Of a stretch of DNA of 10,420 nt, positions 1 through 6,091 are shown in pieces; within the stretch, counting starts at the first letter, position 1, and every line of letters starts with the position of its first letter. Below the pieces are notes generated by a model. The model saw nothing but the letters and a program-made list of their open reading frames with translations. It did no database searches and had not been told where the DNA came from. The stretch lies in assembly GCA_913064925.1 (NCBI GenBank), contig CAJYBN010000092.1:1-10420 (forward strand), read 5' to 3'. A program made the translations under genes and the position numbers. This DNA comes from an uncultured Peptococcaceae bacterium (GTDB lineage Bacteria > Bacillota > Desulfotomaculia > Desulfotomaculales > Desulfallaceae).

Positions 1-13
1 TCACTTAATTAAA

Positions 14-48
14 GCAAAAAGGCGGCGAGAACTTTCTCCCACCGCCTT
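14..48 (-). terminator. Rho-independent terminator of the MFS exporter gene
   Basis: Read on the minus strand, an outer stem AAGGCGG/CCGCCTT (plus-strand 42-48 with 19-25) encloses an inner stem GAGA/TCTC around a 4-nt loop, and the hairpin is followed at once by a run of five T (plus-strand 20-16). The polarity fits transcription arriving from the minus-strand transporter gene, whose stop codon is about 130 nt upstream. On the plus strand no T-run follows the hairpin, so it is not expected to work in that direction. Confidence 0.8.
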
Positions 49-94
49 CCGGGCCGGGAAATTTTTGCAATCATGAATTTTAACAGACGGTACC

Positions 95-112
95 TTTTCA
101 GCCGGCTGAAAA
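95..112. repeat. Perfect 18-bp palindrome in the 3' region of the MFS gene
   Basis: TTTTCAGCCGGCTGAAAA is a perfect palindrome. As RNA it would form a 7-bp stem with a CCGG loop. It is flanked by a second complementary pair, AACAGA (82-87) and TCTGTT (114-119). It sits between the transporter stop codon and the clear terminator at 14-48. It could be a 3'-end RNA stabiliser or a weak plus-strand terminator (TTTTT at 118-122 lies 5 nt after the hairpin), or chance. No function can be assigned. Confidence 0.35.
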
Positions 113-179
113 ATCTGTTTTTACCCCGTCACTTCCAGGTTCGCCGCGTCTTGGTTCAAATAACGACCCTGCTGGCCGC

Positions 180-1478
180 TCAATTGTCGTCGTCCGGCAG
201 GGGTTTGCGGGCTGGGGTGAAGAGGAACGCCGTGCGTACCGCTTGCTGCGCGGCCAGCGGCGCCGCCGCGCCGCCTCGCCGCCCCGTCATATCCCGCACC
301 CGGATGAAAAACAGCGCGGCCAGGGCCGCCGCGCCGGCCAGGGCTGCGCCGCTCCAGTACATGTAGGCGTTGCCGTTGTCCATGAGGAAGCCAAACAGAG
401 GCGGTCCCGCGGCCACGCCTAGAAAGCGCACGCTGCCGTACAAGGAGGTAACCAGCCCCCTTTCTGCGGCGTCCACCGTGCTGGTGATGATGGTGTTCAA
501 GCAGGGCAGCAGCAGCCCGGTACCGATGCCGGTAACGGATATGCCGGCAAAGAAAAAATATATGCTTTGGTACAGGTTCAGCGCGGCCAAAGAAAGGGCC
601 ATCAGCCCCAGGCCGGCCACCAACAGCCATTTCATCAGCTTGATTTTTTTCTTCAGGAGCAGCCCGGTTATGTAAGACGTGGCGCTCATGAACAGTACGG
701 GTATGGCCAGGGCGGCGCCTTTGAGTATGCCGTAGATACCGGCGTTTTTTTCCAGGAAATCGCTCAGGAAAAACAACACGCCGAACAAAATCAACAGTGC
801 GGTCATGCCGGCCCAAAACGAGGTCAGCAGCATGGCCGATTTTTTGGCAAATACCTTTTTAATGGACTGCATGTACTGGGCCACGCTTTGCCGGGCCCGG
901 CCGGCTGCGGGTTCTTTGACCAGCAGCCAGATGCCCAGCACGACGGGAACGATGATGGCGGGGAAAAACAGGAACGGGGCATACCAGGCAATCAAGCCCA
1001 GGGCCGCTCCCAGTACCGGGCTGACCACTTTGCCCATGCCGTTGGCGGCTTCCACCACGCCTAGTGACTTGCTGCGTTTTTTGCCGGCGAACAGGTCGCC
1101 GGTGAGGGCCATGGCTATGGGGGTGGTGCCGGCGGCGCCGATACCTTGTATTATGCGCCCGCTGACAATCCAGGTGTACGACTTTTCCTGCAGAAATGCG
1201 GCGGCCAGCCCCGCAATGATCCCGCCCAGGCCGTATAAAATTAATCCCGGTATTATTATCCTTTTGCGGCCGATGCGGTCGGATAAAAAACCGGCCAGCG
1301 GGATGAGAAGGCCGGGTACGGAAAAAGCGGTGATGATCATGCTGACCTTTAACTGGTTCAGGTTCAGGGCTTCCTTGATTTCCGGTAAAACGGGAATGAG
1401 CATGGAATTGCCCAGCACCATAATAAACGGTACGCCCGATATGGCGGCCAGTGCTGCCGTTCCAGCCTTTGCAGCCAT
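180..1478 (-). CDS. Major facilitator superfamily exporter (DHA1/multidrug-type)
   Basis: This encodes a 432-residue integral membrane protein with about 12 hydrophobic segments, predicted to be a proton-driven efflux pump in the cytoplasmic membrane. The N-terminal half opens with a first transmembrane helix (residues about 10-32, with a GNSMLIPVLP stretch typical of Firmicutes multidrug exporters). It carries the MFS motif A loop AGFLSDRIGRKR at 62-73 and a motif C-like region around VSPVLGAALG at 152-161. The basic central loop lies at about 190-213, and the second six-helix bundle runs from about 216 to 393. The last 40 residues are hydrophilic and rich in Ala, Arg and Pro, ending in DDDN; this tail is not part of the usual transporter core. 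The ATG at 1478 was chosen because AAAAGGGG lies 12 nt upstream on the minus strand, a slightly long spacing. A possible -10 box, TAAAAT (complement of 1511-1516), precedes it. The gene is divergent from the plus-strand genes and has its own terminator. The substrate cannot be read from the sequence: drug resistance is the family's usual role, not shown here. Confidence 0.88.
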   Translation of the reverse strand: MAAKAGTAALAAISGVPFIMVLGNSMLIPVLPEIKEALNLNQLKVSMIITAFSVPGLLIPLAGFLSDRIGRKRIIIPGLILYGLGGIIAGLAAAFLQEKSYTWIVSGRIIQGIGAAGTTPIAMALTGDLFAGKKRSKSLGVVEAANGMGKVVSPVLGAALGLIAWYAPFLFFPAIIVPVVLGIWLLVKEPAAGRARQSVAQYMQSIKKVFAKKSAMLLTSFWAGMTALLILFGVLFFLSDFLEKNAGIYGILKGAALAIPVLFMSATSYITGLLLKKKIKLMKWLLVAGLGLMALSLAALNLYQSIYFFFAGISVTGIGTGLLLPCLNTIITSTVDAAERGLVTSLYGSVRFLGVAAGPPLFGFLMDNGNAYMYWSGAALAGAAALAALFFIRVRDMTGRRGGAAAPLAAQQAVRTAFLFTPARKPLPDDDN

Positions 1479-1539
1479 AAACCATACACGCCCCTTTTAT
1501 GAACATGCTTATTTTACCTCTACCTTTGCGGCGGTATGC

Positions 1540-1561
1540 ATGTCAGCCCGCTCCCTGACAT
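1540..1561. promoter_or_regulatory. Candidate operator: inverted repeat between divergent genes
   Basis: ATGTCAG (1540-1546) and CTGACAT (1555-1561) are perfect inverted repeats separated by 8 nt. They sit in the 123-nt region between the minus-strand exporter and the plus-strand yqhV-like gene. A dyad with about 15 bp between half-site centres suits a dimeric repressor covering divergent promoters. No T-run follows it on either strand, so it is not a standard terminator. No regulator gene is next to it, so binding is only an inference. Confidence 0.35.
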
Positions 1562-1586
1562 AAGAAAAAAACAGCGAACAAATAAC

Positions 1587-1599
1587 GGGAGGGGGAGGG
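1587..1599 (+). promoter_or_regulatory. Strong Shine-Dalgarno sequence setting the TTG start of the yqhV-like gene
   Basis: GGGAGGGGGAGGG contains GGAGG at 1588-1592, 9 nt before TTG 1602. No comparable site precedes the more upstream in-frame ATG at 1536, which falls within the likely operator region. This argues for the shorter protein. Confidence 0.65.
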
Positions 1600-1601
1600 T
1601 T

Positions 1602-1892
1602 TTGTTTTTTGTTTTTGACAAGATCGTGGCCTCCATGGCCATGGTCCGCTTTTTGTCGGCCAGCGTTGAGTTTACCGCGGCTCTGCTCATGTTGCACTGC
1701 AACAAAGTGGAAGATGCCTTCAAAATAAACGCCGTGCTGGCCCTGGTGGGACCCACCGTGCTGCTCACCGTCACCGCCCTGGGGCTGGTGGGCCTAGCCG
1801 GTAAAGTTTCGCCGCTGGGCATGGCTTTAATTTTGCTGGGCGTGGCGCTAATTTTCCTGGGCATCAAAATTGGTGCCTGGCACCATTGTTGA
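1602..1892 (+). CDS. yqhV: YqhV-family (DUF2619) small membrane protein
   Basis: The product is a 96-residue, very hydrophobic protein of unknown biochemical role. The stretch DKIVASMAMVRFLSASVEF followed by LALVGPTV and GLVGLAGKVSP matches my memory of the YqhV/DUF2619 family of endospore-forming Firmicutes. Three membrane segments are visible, at about residues 10-31, 43-66 and 72-92, with short polar turns (NKVEDAFKIN and GKVSP). The TTG at 1602 was chosen for the very strong GGAGG upstream and because the conserved part begins at residue 6. An in-frame ATG at 1536 would add 22 polar residues unlike the family. In Bacillus subtilis yqhV lies next to the spoIIIA sporulation operon. Here it stands alone between an exporter and the pyr promoter, so this may be a paralogue or a relocated copy. 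No terminator is seen between it and the pyr promoter 41 nt downstream, so some readthrough into the pyr leader is possible. Confidence 0.75.
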   Translation: MFFVFDKIVASMAMVRFLSASVEFTAALLMLHCNKVEDAFKINAVLALVGPTVLLTVTALGLVGLAGKVSPLGMALILLGVALIFLGIKIGAWHHC

Positions 1893-1932
1893 AAGGTTGA
1901 AAGATGGGGTAAAAAATTAATGTTGATTTATG

Positions 1933-1961
1933 TTGACGGCGGGCTGCGCTTTTGTTAATAT
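1933..1961 (+). promoter_or_regulatory. Sigma-A-type promoter of the pyr operon
   Basis: A -35 box TTGACG (1933-1938) and a -10 box TAATAT (1956-1961) are separated by exactly 17 nt. Each differs from the vegetative consensus (TTGACA, TATAAT) at one or two positions. Transcription would begin near 1967-1969, about 12 nt before the first PyrR-binding hairpin, leaving a leader of about 140 nt before pyrR. It lies 41 nt after the yqhV-like stop codon and is the only convincing promoter upstream of pyrR. Confidence 0.8.
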
Positions 1962-1980
1962 GTATGAAGCGGAAAAATAA

Positions 1981-2067
1981 CCTTGAAATCGGTCCCGTGA
2001 GGCCGGTAAGGGATTCATAGATGTGCGGCGCAAGCTGTGGTAGTTTATCTATGCCTGCTTACCGGTT
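1981..2067 (+). promoter_or_regulatory. PyrR attenuator 1: binding hairpin and antiterminator
   Basis: The PyrR-binding (anti-antiterminator) hairpin has a lower stem CCTT (1981-1984) with AAGG (2008-2011), an internal loop, an upper stem GGTC (1991-1994) with GGCC (2001-2004), and a six-base loop CCGTGA (1995-2000). This fits the known PyrR site, in which the loop reads CNGNGA between TC and GG. The competing antiterminator pairs CCGGTAAG (2003-2010) with CTTACCGG (2058-2065), and CATAGAT (2016-2022) with ATCTATG (2047-2053). It consumes both the 3' side of the binding hairpin and the 5' arm of the terminator. By analogy with Bacillus, PyrR-UMP stabilises the binding hairpin, frees the terminator arm and stops transcription, while PRPP opposes this. 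Confidence 0.92.
1990..2013 (+). repeat. Direct repeat copy 1: PyrR recognition core
   Basis: These 24 nt are identical to 2687-2710. They cover the upper stem, hexaloop and antiterminator 5' arm of attenuator 1. The flanks differ between copies, so the identity marks the constrained PyrR-binding core and not a recent large duplication. Confidence 0.9.
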
Positions 2068-2081
2068 AAGCAGGCTTTTTT
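2053..2081 (+). terminator. Attenuator 1 terminator, upstream of pyrR
   Basis: A perfect 9-bp stem, GCCTGCTTA (2053-2061) with TAAGCAGGC (2067-2075), has a 5-nt loop CCGGT and is followed by six T (2076-2081). Its 5' arm and loop overlap the antiterminator 3' arm, so the two folds exclude each other. It lies 29 nt before the chosen pyrR start and would limit expression of pyrR and everything downstream. Confidence 0.93.
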
Positions 2082-2095
2082 AGTGCGTCCTATCT

Positions 2096-2100
2096 GGGGG
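2096..2100 (+). promoter_or_regulatory. Ribosome-binding site deciding the pyrR start
   Basis: GGGGG followed by TG resembles GGAGGTG. It ends 1 nt before GTG 2102, too close for initiation, but 10 nt before TTG 2111. This favours TTG 2111, giving an N-terminus of the usual PyrR length. Confidence 0.5.
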
Positions 2101-2110
2101 TGTGGATGCA

Positions 2111-2665
2111 TTGCCGGAATTAAAGGAAAAGGCCCGGATCATGGACCGGGAGGGCATCAGGCGCGCTCTGACCCGCATTGCCCACGAGATTCTCGAGCGC
2201 AATAAGGGCACCGAAGACCTTGTACTGATAGGTATTAGGCGGCGCGGCGTGCCCCTGGCCCGGCGGCTGGCGGAAAAAATCAAGGAAATCGAGGGCAGCG
2301 TGGTGCCGGTCGGAGTGCTGGACATCACCCTGTACCGCGACGATCTGTCCACCATGCACCACCAGCCCGTGGTCCGGCAAACCGAGGTGAACTTTCCCGT
2401 CAAGGGCAAAAAAGTCGTCCTGGTGGATGATGTGCTTTACACCGGCCGCACCATCCGCGCCGCCATGGATGCCATCATGGACCTGGGGCGACCCCGCAAC
2501 ATTCAACTGGCCGCGCTGGTGGACCGGGGGCACCGCGAACTGCCCATCAGAGCGGATTACGTGGGCAAAAACGTGCCCACTTCCCGCCGGGAGCTGGTGG
2601 CGGTCCGCCTGGCGGAAACAGACGGGGTGGAAGACCAGGTAGCCATACTGGAAAAAAATGATTAG
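2111..2665 (+). CDS. pyrR: PyrR: pyr mRNA-binding attenuation protein / uracil phosphoribosyltransferase
   Basis: This 184-residue protein binds the pyr leader RNAs in response to UMP and causes termination. Family members also convert uracil and PRPP to UMP. It is a type I phosphoribosyltransferase. The signature VVLVDDVLYTGRT lies at residues 102-114 and holds the two acidic residues (D106, D107) of the PRPP site. The N-terminal IRRALTRIAHEILERNKG and the GIRRRGVPLARRL loop are typical of PyrR, as is the central LDITLYRDDLS. Length matches the family (about 180 residues). TTG 2111 is preferred because the GGGGG site is 10 nt upstream. GTG 2102 would add only three residues but nearly touches that site. 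The gene sits between two attenuators, so it controls its own expression as well as that of the enzymes, as in Bacillus. Unlike B. subtilis, no uracil permease gene (pyrP) follows it. Confidence 0.96.
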   Translation: MPELKEKARIMDREGIRRALTRIAHEILERNKGTEDLVLIGIRRRGVPLARRLAEKIKEIEGSVVPVGVLDITLYRDDLSTMHHQPVVRQTEVNFPVKGKKVVLVDDVLYTGRTIRAAMDAIMDLGRPRNIQLAALVDRGHRELPIRADYVGKNVPTSRRELVAVRLAETDGVEDQVAILEKND

Positions 2666-2676
2666 CATGGCGCCAT

Positions 2677-2740
2677 CCTTTTAAAGCGGTCCCGTGAGGC
2701 CGGTAAGGGAGGGCCAGGTGTTATACGCCCTACCGGCCTC
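2677..2740 (+). promoter_or_regulatory. PyrR attenuator 2: binding hairpin and antiterminator
   Basis: This is the second PyrR-binding hairpin, with lower stem CCTT (2677-2680) with AAGG (2705-2708), upper stem GGTC (2688-2691) with GGCC (2698-2701), and loop CCGTGA (2692-2697) identical to attenuator 1. The antiterminator pairs 2696-2709 with 2728-2740 (CCCTACCGGCCTC) along 13 bp with one bulged A. This is longer and more GC-rich than in attenuator 1. It overlaps the terminator 5' arm, so binding of PyrR-UMP should again favour termination. It lies wholly between pyrR and pyrB. Confidence 0.92.
2687..2710 (+). repeat. Direct repeat copy 2: PyrR recognition core
   Basis: These 24 nt are identical to 1990-2013. 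Neighbouring sequences, including the terminators and antiterminator 3' arms, differ between the two attenuators. Confidence 0.9.
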
Positions 2741-2781
2741 CGCCGGGTTTGTGTAAGCGAACCCGGGGAGGCTTTATTTTT
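2736..2781 (+). terminator. Attenuator 2 terminator, upstream of pyrB
   Basis: The outer stem GCCTCC (2736-2741) pairs with GGAGGC (2767-2772). One unpaired G separates it from an inner stem CCGGGTT (2743-2749) pairing with AACCCGG (2760-2766), closed by a 10-nt loop. The hairpin is followed by TTTATTTTT (2773-2781). The first five bases of the terminator are also the last five of the antiterminator arm, giving the usual either/or switch. Confidence 0.92.
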
Positions 2782-2795
2782 GGGGAGGGGTTACA

Positions 2796-3734
2796 TTGTT
2801 CAAGCGCAAGGATTTGTTAGGGTTACAGGACCTGACCGCTGCCGAAATCACCGTGCTGCTGGATACGGCAGTGCCCATGAAAGACGTGATCACCAGGCCG
2901 ATCAAGAAAGTGCCTACACTGCGGGGCCGCACGGTGGTCAACTTGTTTTACGAAAACAGCACCCGCACCCGCAGTTCCTTCGAACTGGCGGCTAAGTACT
3001 TGAGTGCCGACAGCATCAACATTTCCAGCTCGTCCAGCAGCGTGACCAAGGGCGAGAGCCTGTACGATACCGCCCGCACGCTGCAGGCGTTGGGCGCAGA
3101 CGTCATCATACTGCGCCACCCCATGGCCGGCGCGCCGCACCTGGTGGCCCGGGCGGTACAGTGCGCTGTCATTAACGCGGGGGACGGGGCGCACGAGCAC
3201 CCTACCCAGGCGCTGCTGGACCTGTTTACGGTCAGGGAACGCCGGGGGACCATCAGCGGCCTGCGGGTGGTTATCGTGGGCGACATACTGCACAGCCGCG
3301 TGGCCCGTTCTGACATCTGGGGATTCACTAAGCTGGGGGCCGAGGTGCGGGTGTGCGGGCCGCCCACGCTGATACCGTCCGGCCTGGAAGAGGCGGGTGT
3401 AGAAGTCTATTACCATATGGAGGAGGCGCTGGCGGGCGCGGACGTGATTATCATGCTGCGCGTGCAGCAGGAAAGACAGCGGCAGGGCATGTTTCCCGGC
3501 CTGCGGGAATATGCCCGCCTGTACGGGTTGAACCGGGAGCGGCTGGCACTGGCCGGCAAGGACGCGCTGGTGATGCACCCAGGGCCGCTGAACCGCGGTG
3601 TGGAAATCAGCGCGGATGTGGCCGACGGCCGGCACTCGGTAATTGAGGAACAAGTGACCAACGGGGTGGCGGTGCGCATGGCGCTGCTTTACTTGCTGGC
3701 CGGGGGAGGTGCGCAGCATGAAGCTGATAATTAA
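2796..3734 (+). CDS. pyrB: Aspartate carbamoyltransferase catalytic subunit
   Basis: PyrB joins carbamoyl phosphate and aspartate to give N-carbamoyl-aspartate, the committed pyrimidine step, in the cytoplasm. The protein has 312 residues, the usual length. The carbamoyl-phosphate binding motif STRTR is at 55-59, and the active-site loop lysine (K85) lies in SSVTKGESL. HPTQAL at 135-140 and HPGPLNRG at 261-268 are the other family signatures. The N-terminal half is the carbamoyl-phosphate domain and the C-terminal half the aspartate domain. The start is TTG 2796, with GGAGG (2784-2788) 7 nt upstream and directly after attenuator 2. No regulatory subunit gene (pyrI) is present, so the enzyme is probably a plain catalytic trimer as in Bacillus, with control at the RNA level. 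Its 3' end overlaps pyrC by 17 nt, which suggests translational coupling. Confidence 0.97.
   Translation: MFKRKDLLGLQDLTAAEITVLLDTAVPMKDVITRPIKKVPTLRGRTVVNLFYENSTRTRSSFELAAKYLSADSINISSSSSSVTKGESLYDTARTLQALGADVIILRHPMAGAPHLVARAVQCAVINAGDGAHEHPTQALLDLFTVRERRGTISGLRVVIVGDILHSRVARSDIWGFTKLGAEVRVCGPPTLIPSGLEEAGVEVYYHMEEALAGADVIIMLRVQQERQRQGMFPGLREYARLYGLNRERLALAGKDALVMHPGPLNRGVEISADVADGRHSVIEEQVTNGVAVRMALLYLLAGGGAQHEADN
3702..3711 (+). promoter_or_regulatory. Ribosome-binding site deciding the pyrC start, inside pyrB
   Basis: GGGGGAGGTG contains GGAGG at 3705-3709, 8 nt before ATG 3718. An in-frame GTG at 3709 lies inside this site and so is unlikely to be the start. The site is within the last codons of pyrB. 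Confidence 0.8.
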
Positions 3735-4992
3735 AGGCGGCCGGGTGCTTGACCCGGCCTGCGGGCGGGACGAGACGGCCGACCTGTACGTGCTGGACGG
3801 GGTGATCAGCGAACCGTTTGCGGCGGACGAAGATACCCGGGTGGTGGACGCCGCGGGTAAACTGGTGGTGCCGGGACTGCTGGACATGCACGTGCACCTG
3901 CGGGAGCCGGGATATGAAGCTAAAGAAACCATCGCCACCGGCACCGCGGCGGCGGCCCGGGGCGGGTTTACCGGCGTGGCCTGCATGCCCAATACCAAGC
4001 CCGTGGCGGACAACCGCGCTGTAGTGGAATTCATTTTGCGCCGGGCGGCGGAATGCGGCCGGGTCACCGTTTACCCGGTGGGCGCCGTCACCAAGGGCAG
4101 CCGGGGCCTGGAAATGGCTGAACTGGCCGACATGCGCGAAGCCGGAGCGGCGGCTTTTTCCGACGACGGGCAGCCGGTAATGGATGCCGGCGTCATGCGC
4201 CGGGCCATGCAGTACTGTAAAATGCTGGACGCCGTTATTATTTCGCACTGCGAGGACAAAACACTGGCGGCGGACGGCGTCATGCACGAGGGCTGTTATT
4301 CCACCTTGTTGGGATTGAAGGGGATACCGGCCGCGGCGGAGGAAGTGATGGTGGCCCGGGACATTATCCTGGCGGCGGAGACGGGGTGCCCGCTGCACAT
4401 AGCGCATATCAGCACCGCCGGTGCGGTGGCCCTGGTGCGGGAAGCCAAGCGCAGGGGCGTGCCGGTAACGGCGGAAGCCACGCCGCACCACTTTACCCTA
4501 ACGGACGGGGCGGTGGCGGAATATAATACCGCGGCCAAGGTCAACCCGCCGCTGCGCGGGGAGGCCGACGTGCAGGCAGTGCGGGAGGGACTGGCGGACG
4601 GTACTATTGATGTTATCGCCACCGACCACGCGCCGCATACTTTTGACGAAAAAAACGTGGAATTCGACCTGGCCCCCTTCGGGCTGGTGGGATTGGAAAC
4701 GGCGGTGGGGCTGGTATGGACCGAGCTGGTGCACACCGGCATCCTGACCCCGATGGAAGCGGTGGCCAAGCTCTCCCTGAACCCGGCCCGCATACTGCGC
4801 GTGCGGCGCGGTACCCTGGCCGAGGGGGAGGCGGCCGACATCACCGTTATCGACCCGGGCTTGGAAGAAACGGTGGACCCGCGGCGGTTTGCCAGCAAGG
4901 GCAGAAACACCCCGTTTGCCGGCCGGCGCCTGCGGGGGCTGCCGGTGCTGACGGTAGTGGCGGGAGAAATTAGATACGAGAGAAAGGAATAA
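3718..4992 (+). CDS. pyrC: Dihydroorotase (class I)
   Basis: PyrC cyclises N-carbamoyl-aspartate to dihydroorotate. It is a 424-residue zinc-dependent amidohydrolase, the usual length for the class I form found with Gram-positive pyr operons. The metal site is complete: H58 and H60 in DMHVHLREPGYE, D150 in FSDDGQPV, H177 in SHCED, H230 in HIAHIST, and D303 in ATDHAPHTFDEK. These positions fall within one residue of those I recall for Bacillus dihydroorotase. The segment GGFTGVACMPNT (82-93) is another class signature. The C-terminal region from about 365 returns to the small beta-sandwich (GEAADITVIDP). ATG 3718 is chosen over GTG 3709 for its ribosome-binding site. The overlap with pyrB and the 17-nt gap to carA place it firmly in the operon. 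All ligands are intact, so it should be active. Confidence 0.97.
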   Translation: MKLIIKGGRVLDPACGRDETADLYVLDGVISEPFAADEDTRVVDAAGKLVVPGLLDMHVHLREPGYEAKETIATGTAAAARGGFTGVACMPNTKPVADNRAVVEFILRRAAECGRVTVYPVGAVTKGSRGLEMAELADMREAGAAAFSDDGQPVMDAGVMRRAMQYCKMLDAVIISHCEDKTLAADGVMHEGCYSTLLGLKGIPAAAEEVMVARDIILAAETGCPLHIAHISTAGAVALVREAKRRGVPVTAEATPHHFTLTDGAVAEYNTAAKVNPPLRGEADVQAVREGLADGTIDVIATDHAPHTFDEKNVEFDLAPFGLVGLETAVGLVWTELVHTGILTPMEAVAKLSLNPARILRVRRGTLAEGEAADITVIDPGLEETVDPRRFASKGRNTPFAGRRLRGLPVLTVVAGEIRYERKE

Positions 4993-4996
4993 CTGC

Positions 4997-5001
4997 GGAG
5001 G
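4997..5001 (+). promoter_or_regulatory. Ribosome-binding site deciding the carA start
   Basis: GGAGG at 4997-5001 lies 8 nt before TTG 5010. The alternative in-frame GTG 5001 shares its first G with this site. TTG 5010 also gives the family-typical opening MKAVLALEDGT. Confidence 0.8.
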
Positions 5002-5009
5002 TGTTTGGT

Positions 5010-6089
5010 TTGAAGGCAGTACTGGCTTTGGAGGACGGTACGGTTTTTACGGGCCGGTCGTTCGGCGCCCCGGGGGAGCAGTGGGGAGAGGTTGTTTTTA
5101 ACACCGGCATGACCGGTTACCAGGAGGTTTTGACCGACCCGTCTTACTGCGGGCAAATTATAGTTATGACATATCCCCTGATCGGTAATTACGGCATTAA
5201 CCGTGAAGATTTCGAGGCAAAAAAATCGTATATTCGCGGTTTCGTGGTAAGGGAGGCCTGCGACCACCCAAGCAACTGGCGGGCCGGTTACCGGATCGGC
5301 GATTACCTGGCCCGCGCGGGCGTGCCCGGTATCACCGGGGTGGATACCAGGGCGCTGACCAGGCACCTGCGCAGTTACGGCACCATGCGGGGGGTTATTG
5401 CCACCGGCCCGGCGGACCCCCAGCAGCTGGTGGAAAAGGCCAGGTCTTGCCCGCATCTCACAGGACAGAAACTGGTGGAGGAAGTGGCCGTTAAGGAACC
5501 TTACACCCTGGCGGGGGACGGCCCGCGGGTGGTGCTGATCGACTTGGGATCCAAGCAAAACATCATCCGGCGCTTGAGGGAAAGGGGCTGCTCGGTGGTG
5601 GTGGTGCCGCCTTCCATCACTCCGGAGCAAATAGCGGCCCTGGAGCCTGACGGCGTGTTGATTTCCAACGGGCCCGGCGACCCGGTGGACGTGCCGGGCA
5701 CGGTGGAAACCACCCGGGCCATCATCGGCAGGTACCCTTTGTTCGGCATTTGCCTGGGACACCAGGTGATAGCCCTGGCCCTGGGAGCCAAGACCTACAA
5801 GATGAAGTTCGGGCACCGCGGCGCCAACCACCCGGTGAAGGACCTGTATACCGGTCGGGTTTACATCACTTCGCACAATCACGGTTTTTCCGTGGACGAG
5901 GAGTCGCTGCGGGGACTGGACGTCGAGATTTCCCACATTAATTTAAATGACAACACCGTGGAGGGAATCCGGCACAAACACCTGCCGCTGTTTGCGGTGC
6001 AGTATCACCCCGAGGCATCGCCGGGGCCGCAGGATTCCGACTATATTTTTGACCAGTTTATGGACTTGATGCGCGGGGAGGGACGGTAA
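5010..6089 (+). CDS. carA: Carbamoyl-phosphate synthase small subunit (glutaminase)
   Basis: CarA hydrolyses glutamine and channels ammonia to CarB. With the chosen start it is 359 residues, close to other CarA/PyrAA proteins. The N-terminal domain (about 1-130) opens with LALEDGTVFTGRSFGA and contains FNTGMTGYQEVLTDPSY (30-46). The C-terminal class I glutamine amidotransferase domain starts at about 172. The nucleophile is C248 in FGICLGHQ, with H333 and E335 in QYHPEASPGP completing the triad, so glutaminase activity is expected. SNGPGDP at 219-225 is the oxyanion-side motif. TTG 5010 is chosen from the ribosome-binding site. It lies 17 nt after pyrC and 2 nt before carB, consistent with tight stoichiometric expression of the two subunits. 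No separate arginine-pathway signals are seen, so this is the pyrimidine copy by context. Confidence 0.97.
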   Translation: MKAVLALEDGTVFTGRSFGAPGEQWGEVVFNTGMTGYQEVLTDPSYCGQIIVMTYPLIGNYGINREDFEAKKSYIRGFVVREACDHPSNWRAGYRIGDYLARAGVPGITGVDTRALTRHLRSYGTMRGVIATGPADPQQLVEKARSCPHLTGQKLVEEVAVKEPYTLAGDGPRVVLIDLGSKQNIIRRLRERGCSVVVVPPSITPEQIAALEPDGVLISNGPGDPVDVPGTVETTRAIIGRYPLFGICLGHQVIALALGAKTYKMKFGHRGANHPVKDLYTGRVYITSHNHGFSVDEESLRGLDVEISHINLNDNTVEGIRHKHLPLFAVQYHPEASPGPQDSDYIFDQFMDLMRGEGR

Positions 6090-6091
6090 GC

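Noticed and set aside
805..1563. Plus-strand open frame inside the exporter gene
   Set aside because: It is antisense to the transporter, whose minus-strand frame has clear membrane segments and MFS motif A. The plus-strand translation has no family features.
1536..1601. ATG 1536 as the start of the yqhV-like gene
   Set aside because: It would add 22 polar residues unlike the family and overlap the putative operator, while a strong GGAGG site precedes TTG 1602.
1990..2710. Two-copy direct repeat as a mobile-element or CRISPR signature
   Set aside because: Only two copies exist, each is built into a PyrR attenuator, and there is no target duplication, transposase or regular spacing.
2823..4067. 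Long minus-strand open frame opposite pyrB and pyrC
   Set aside because: It lies opposite two clear enzymes, its translation shows no recognisable family and is rich in His, Arg and Pro as expected for the complement of GC-rich coding DNA.
4296..5936. Long minus-strand open frame opposite pyrC and carA
   Set aside because: It spans the boundary of two well-supported plus-strand genes without any start or family signal of its own.
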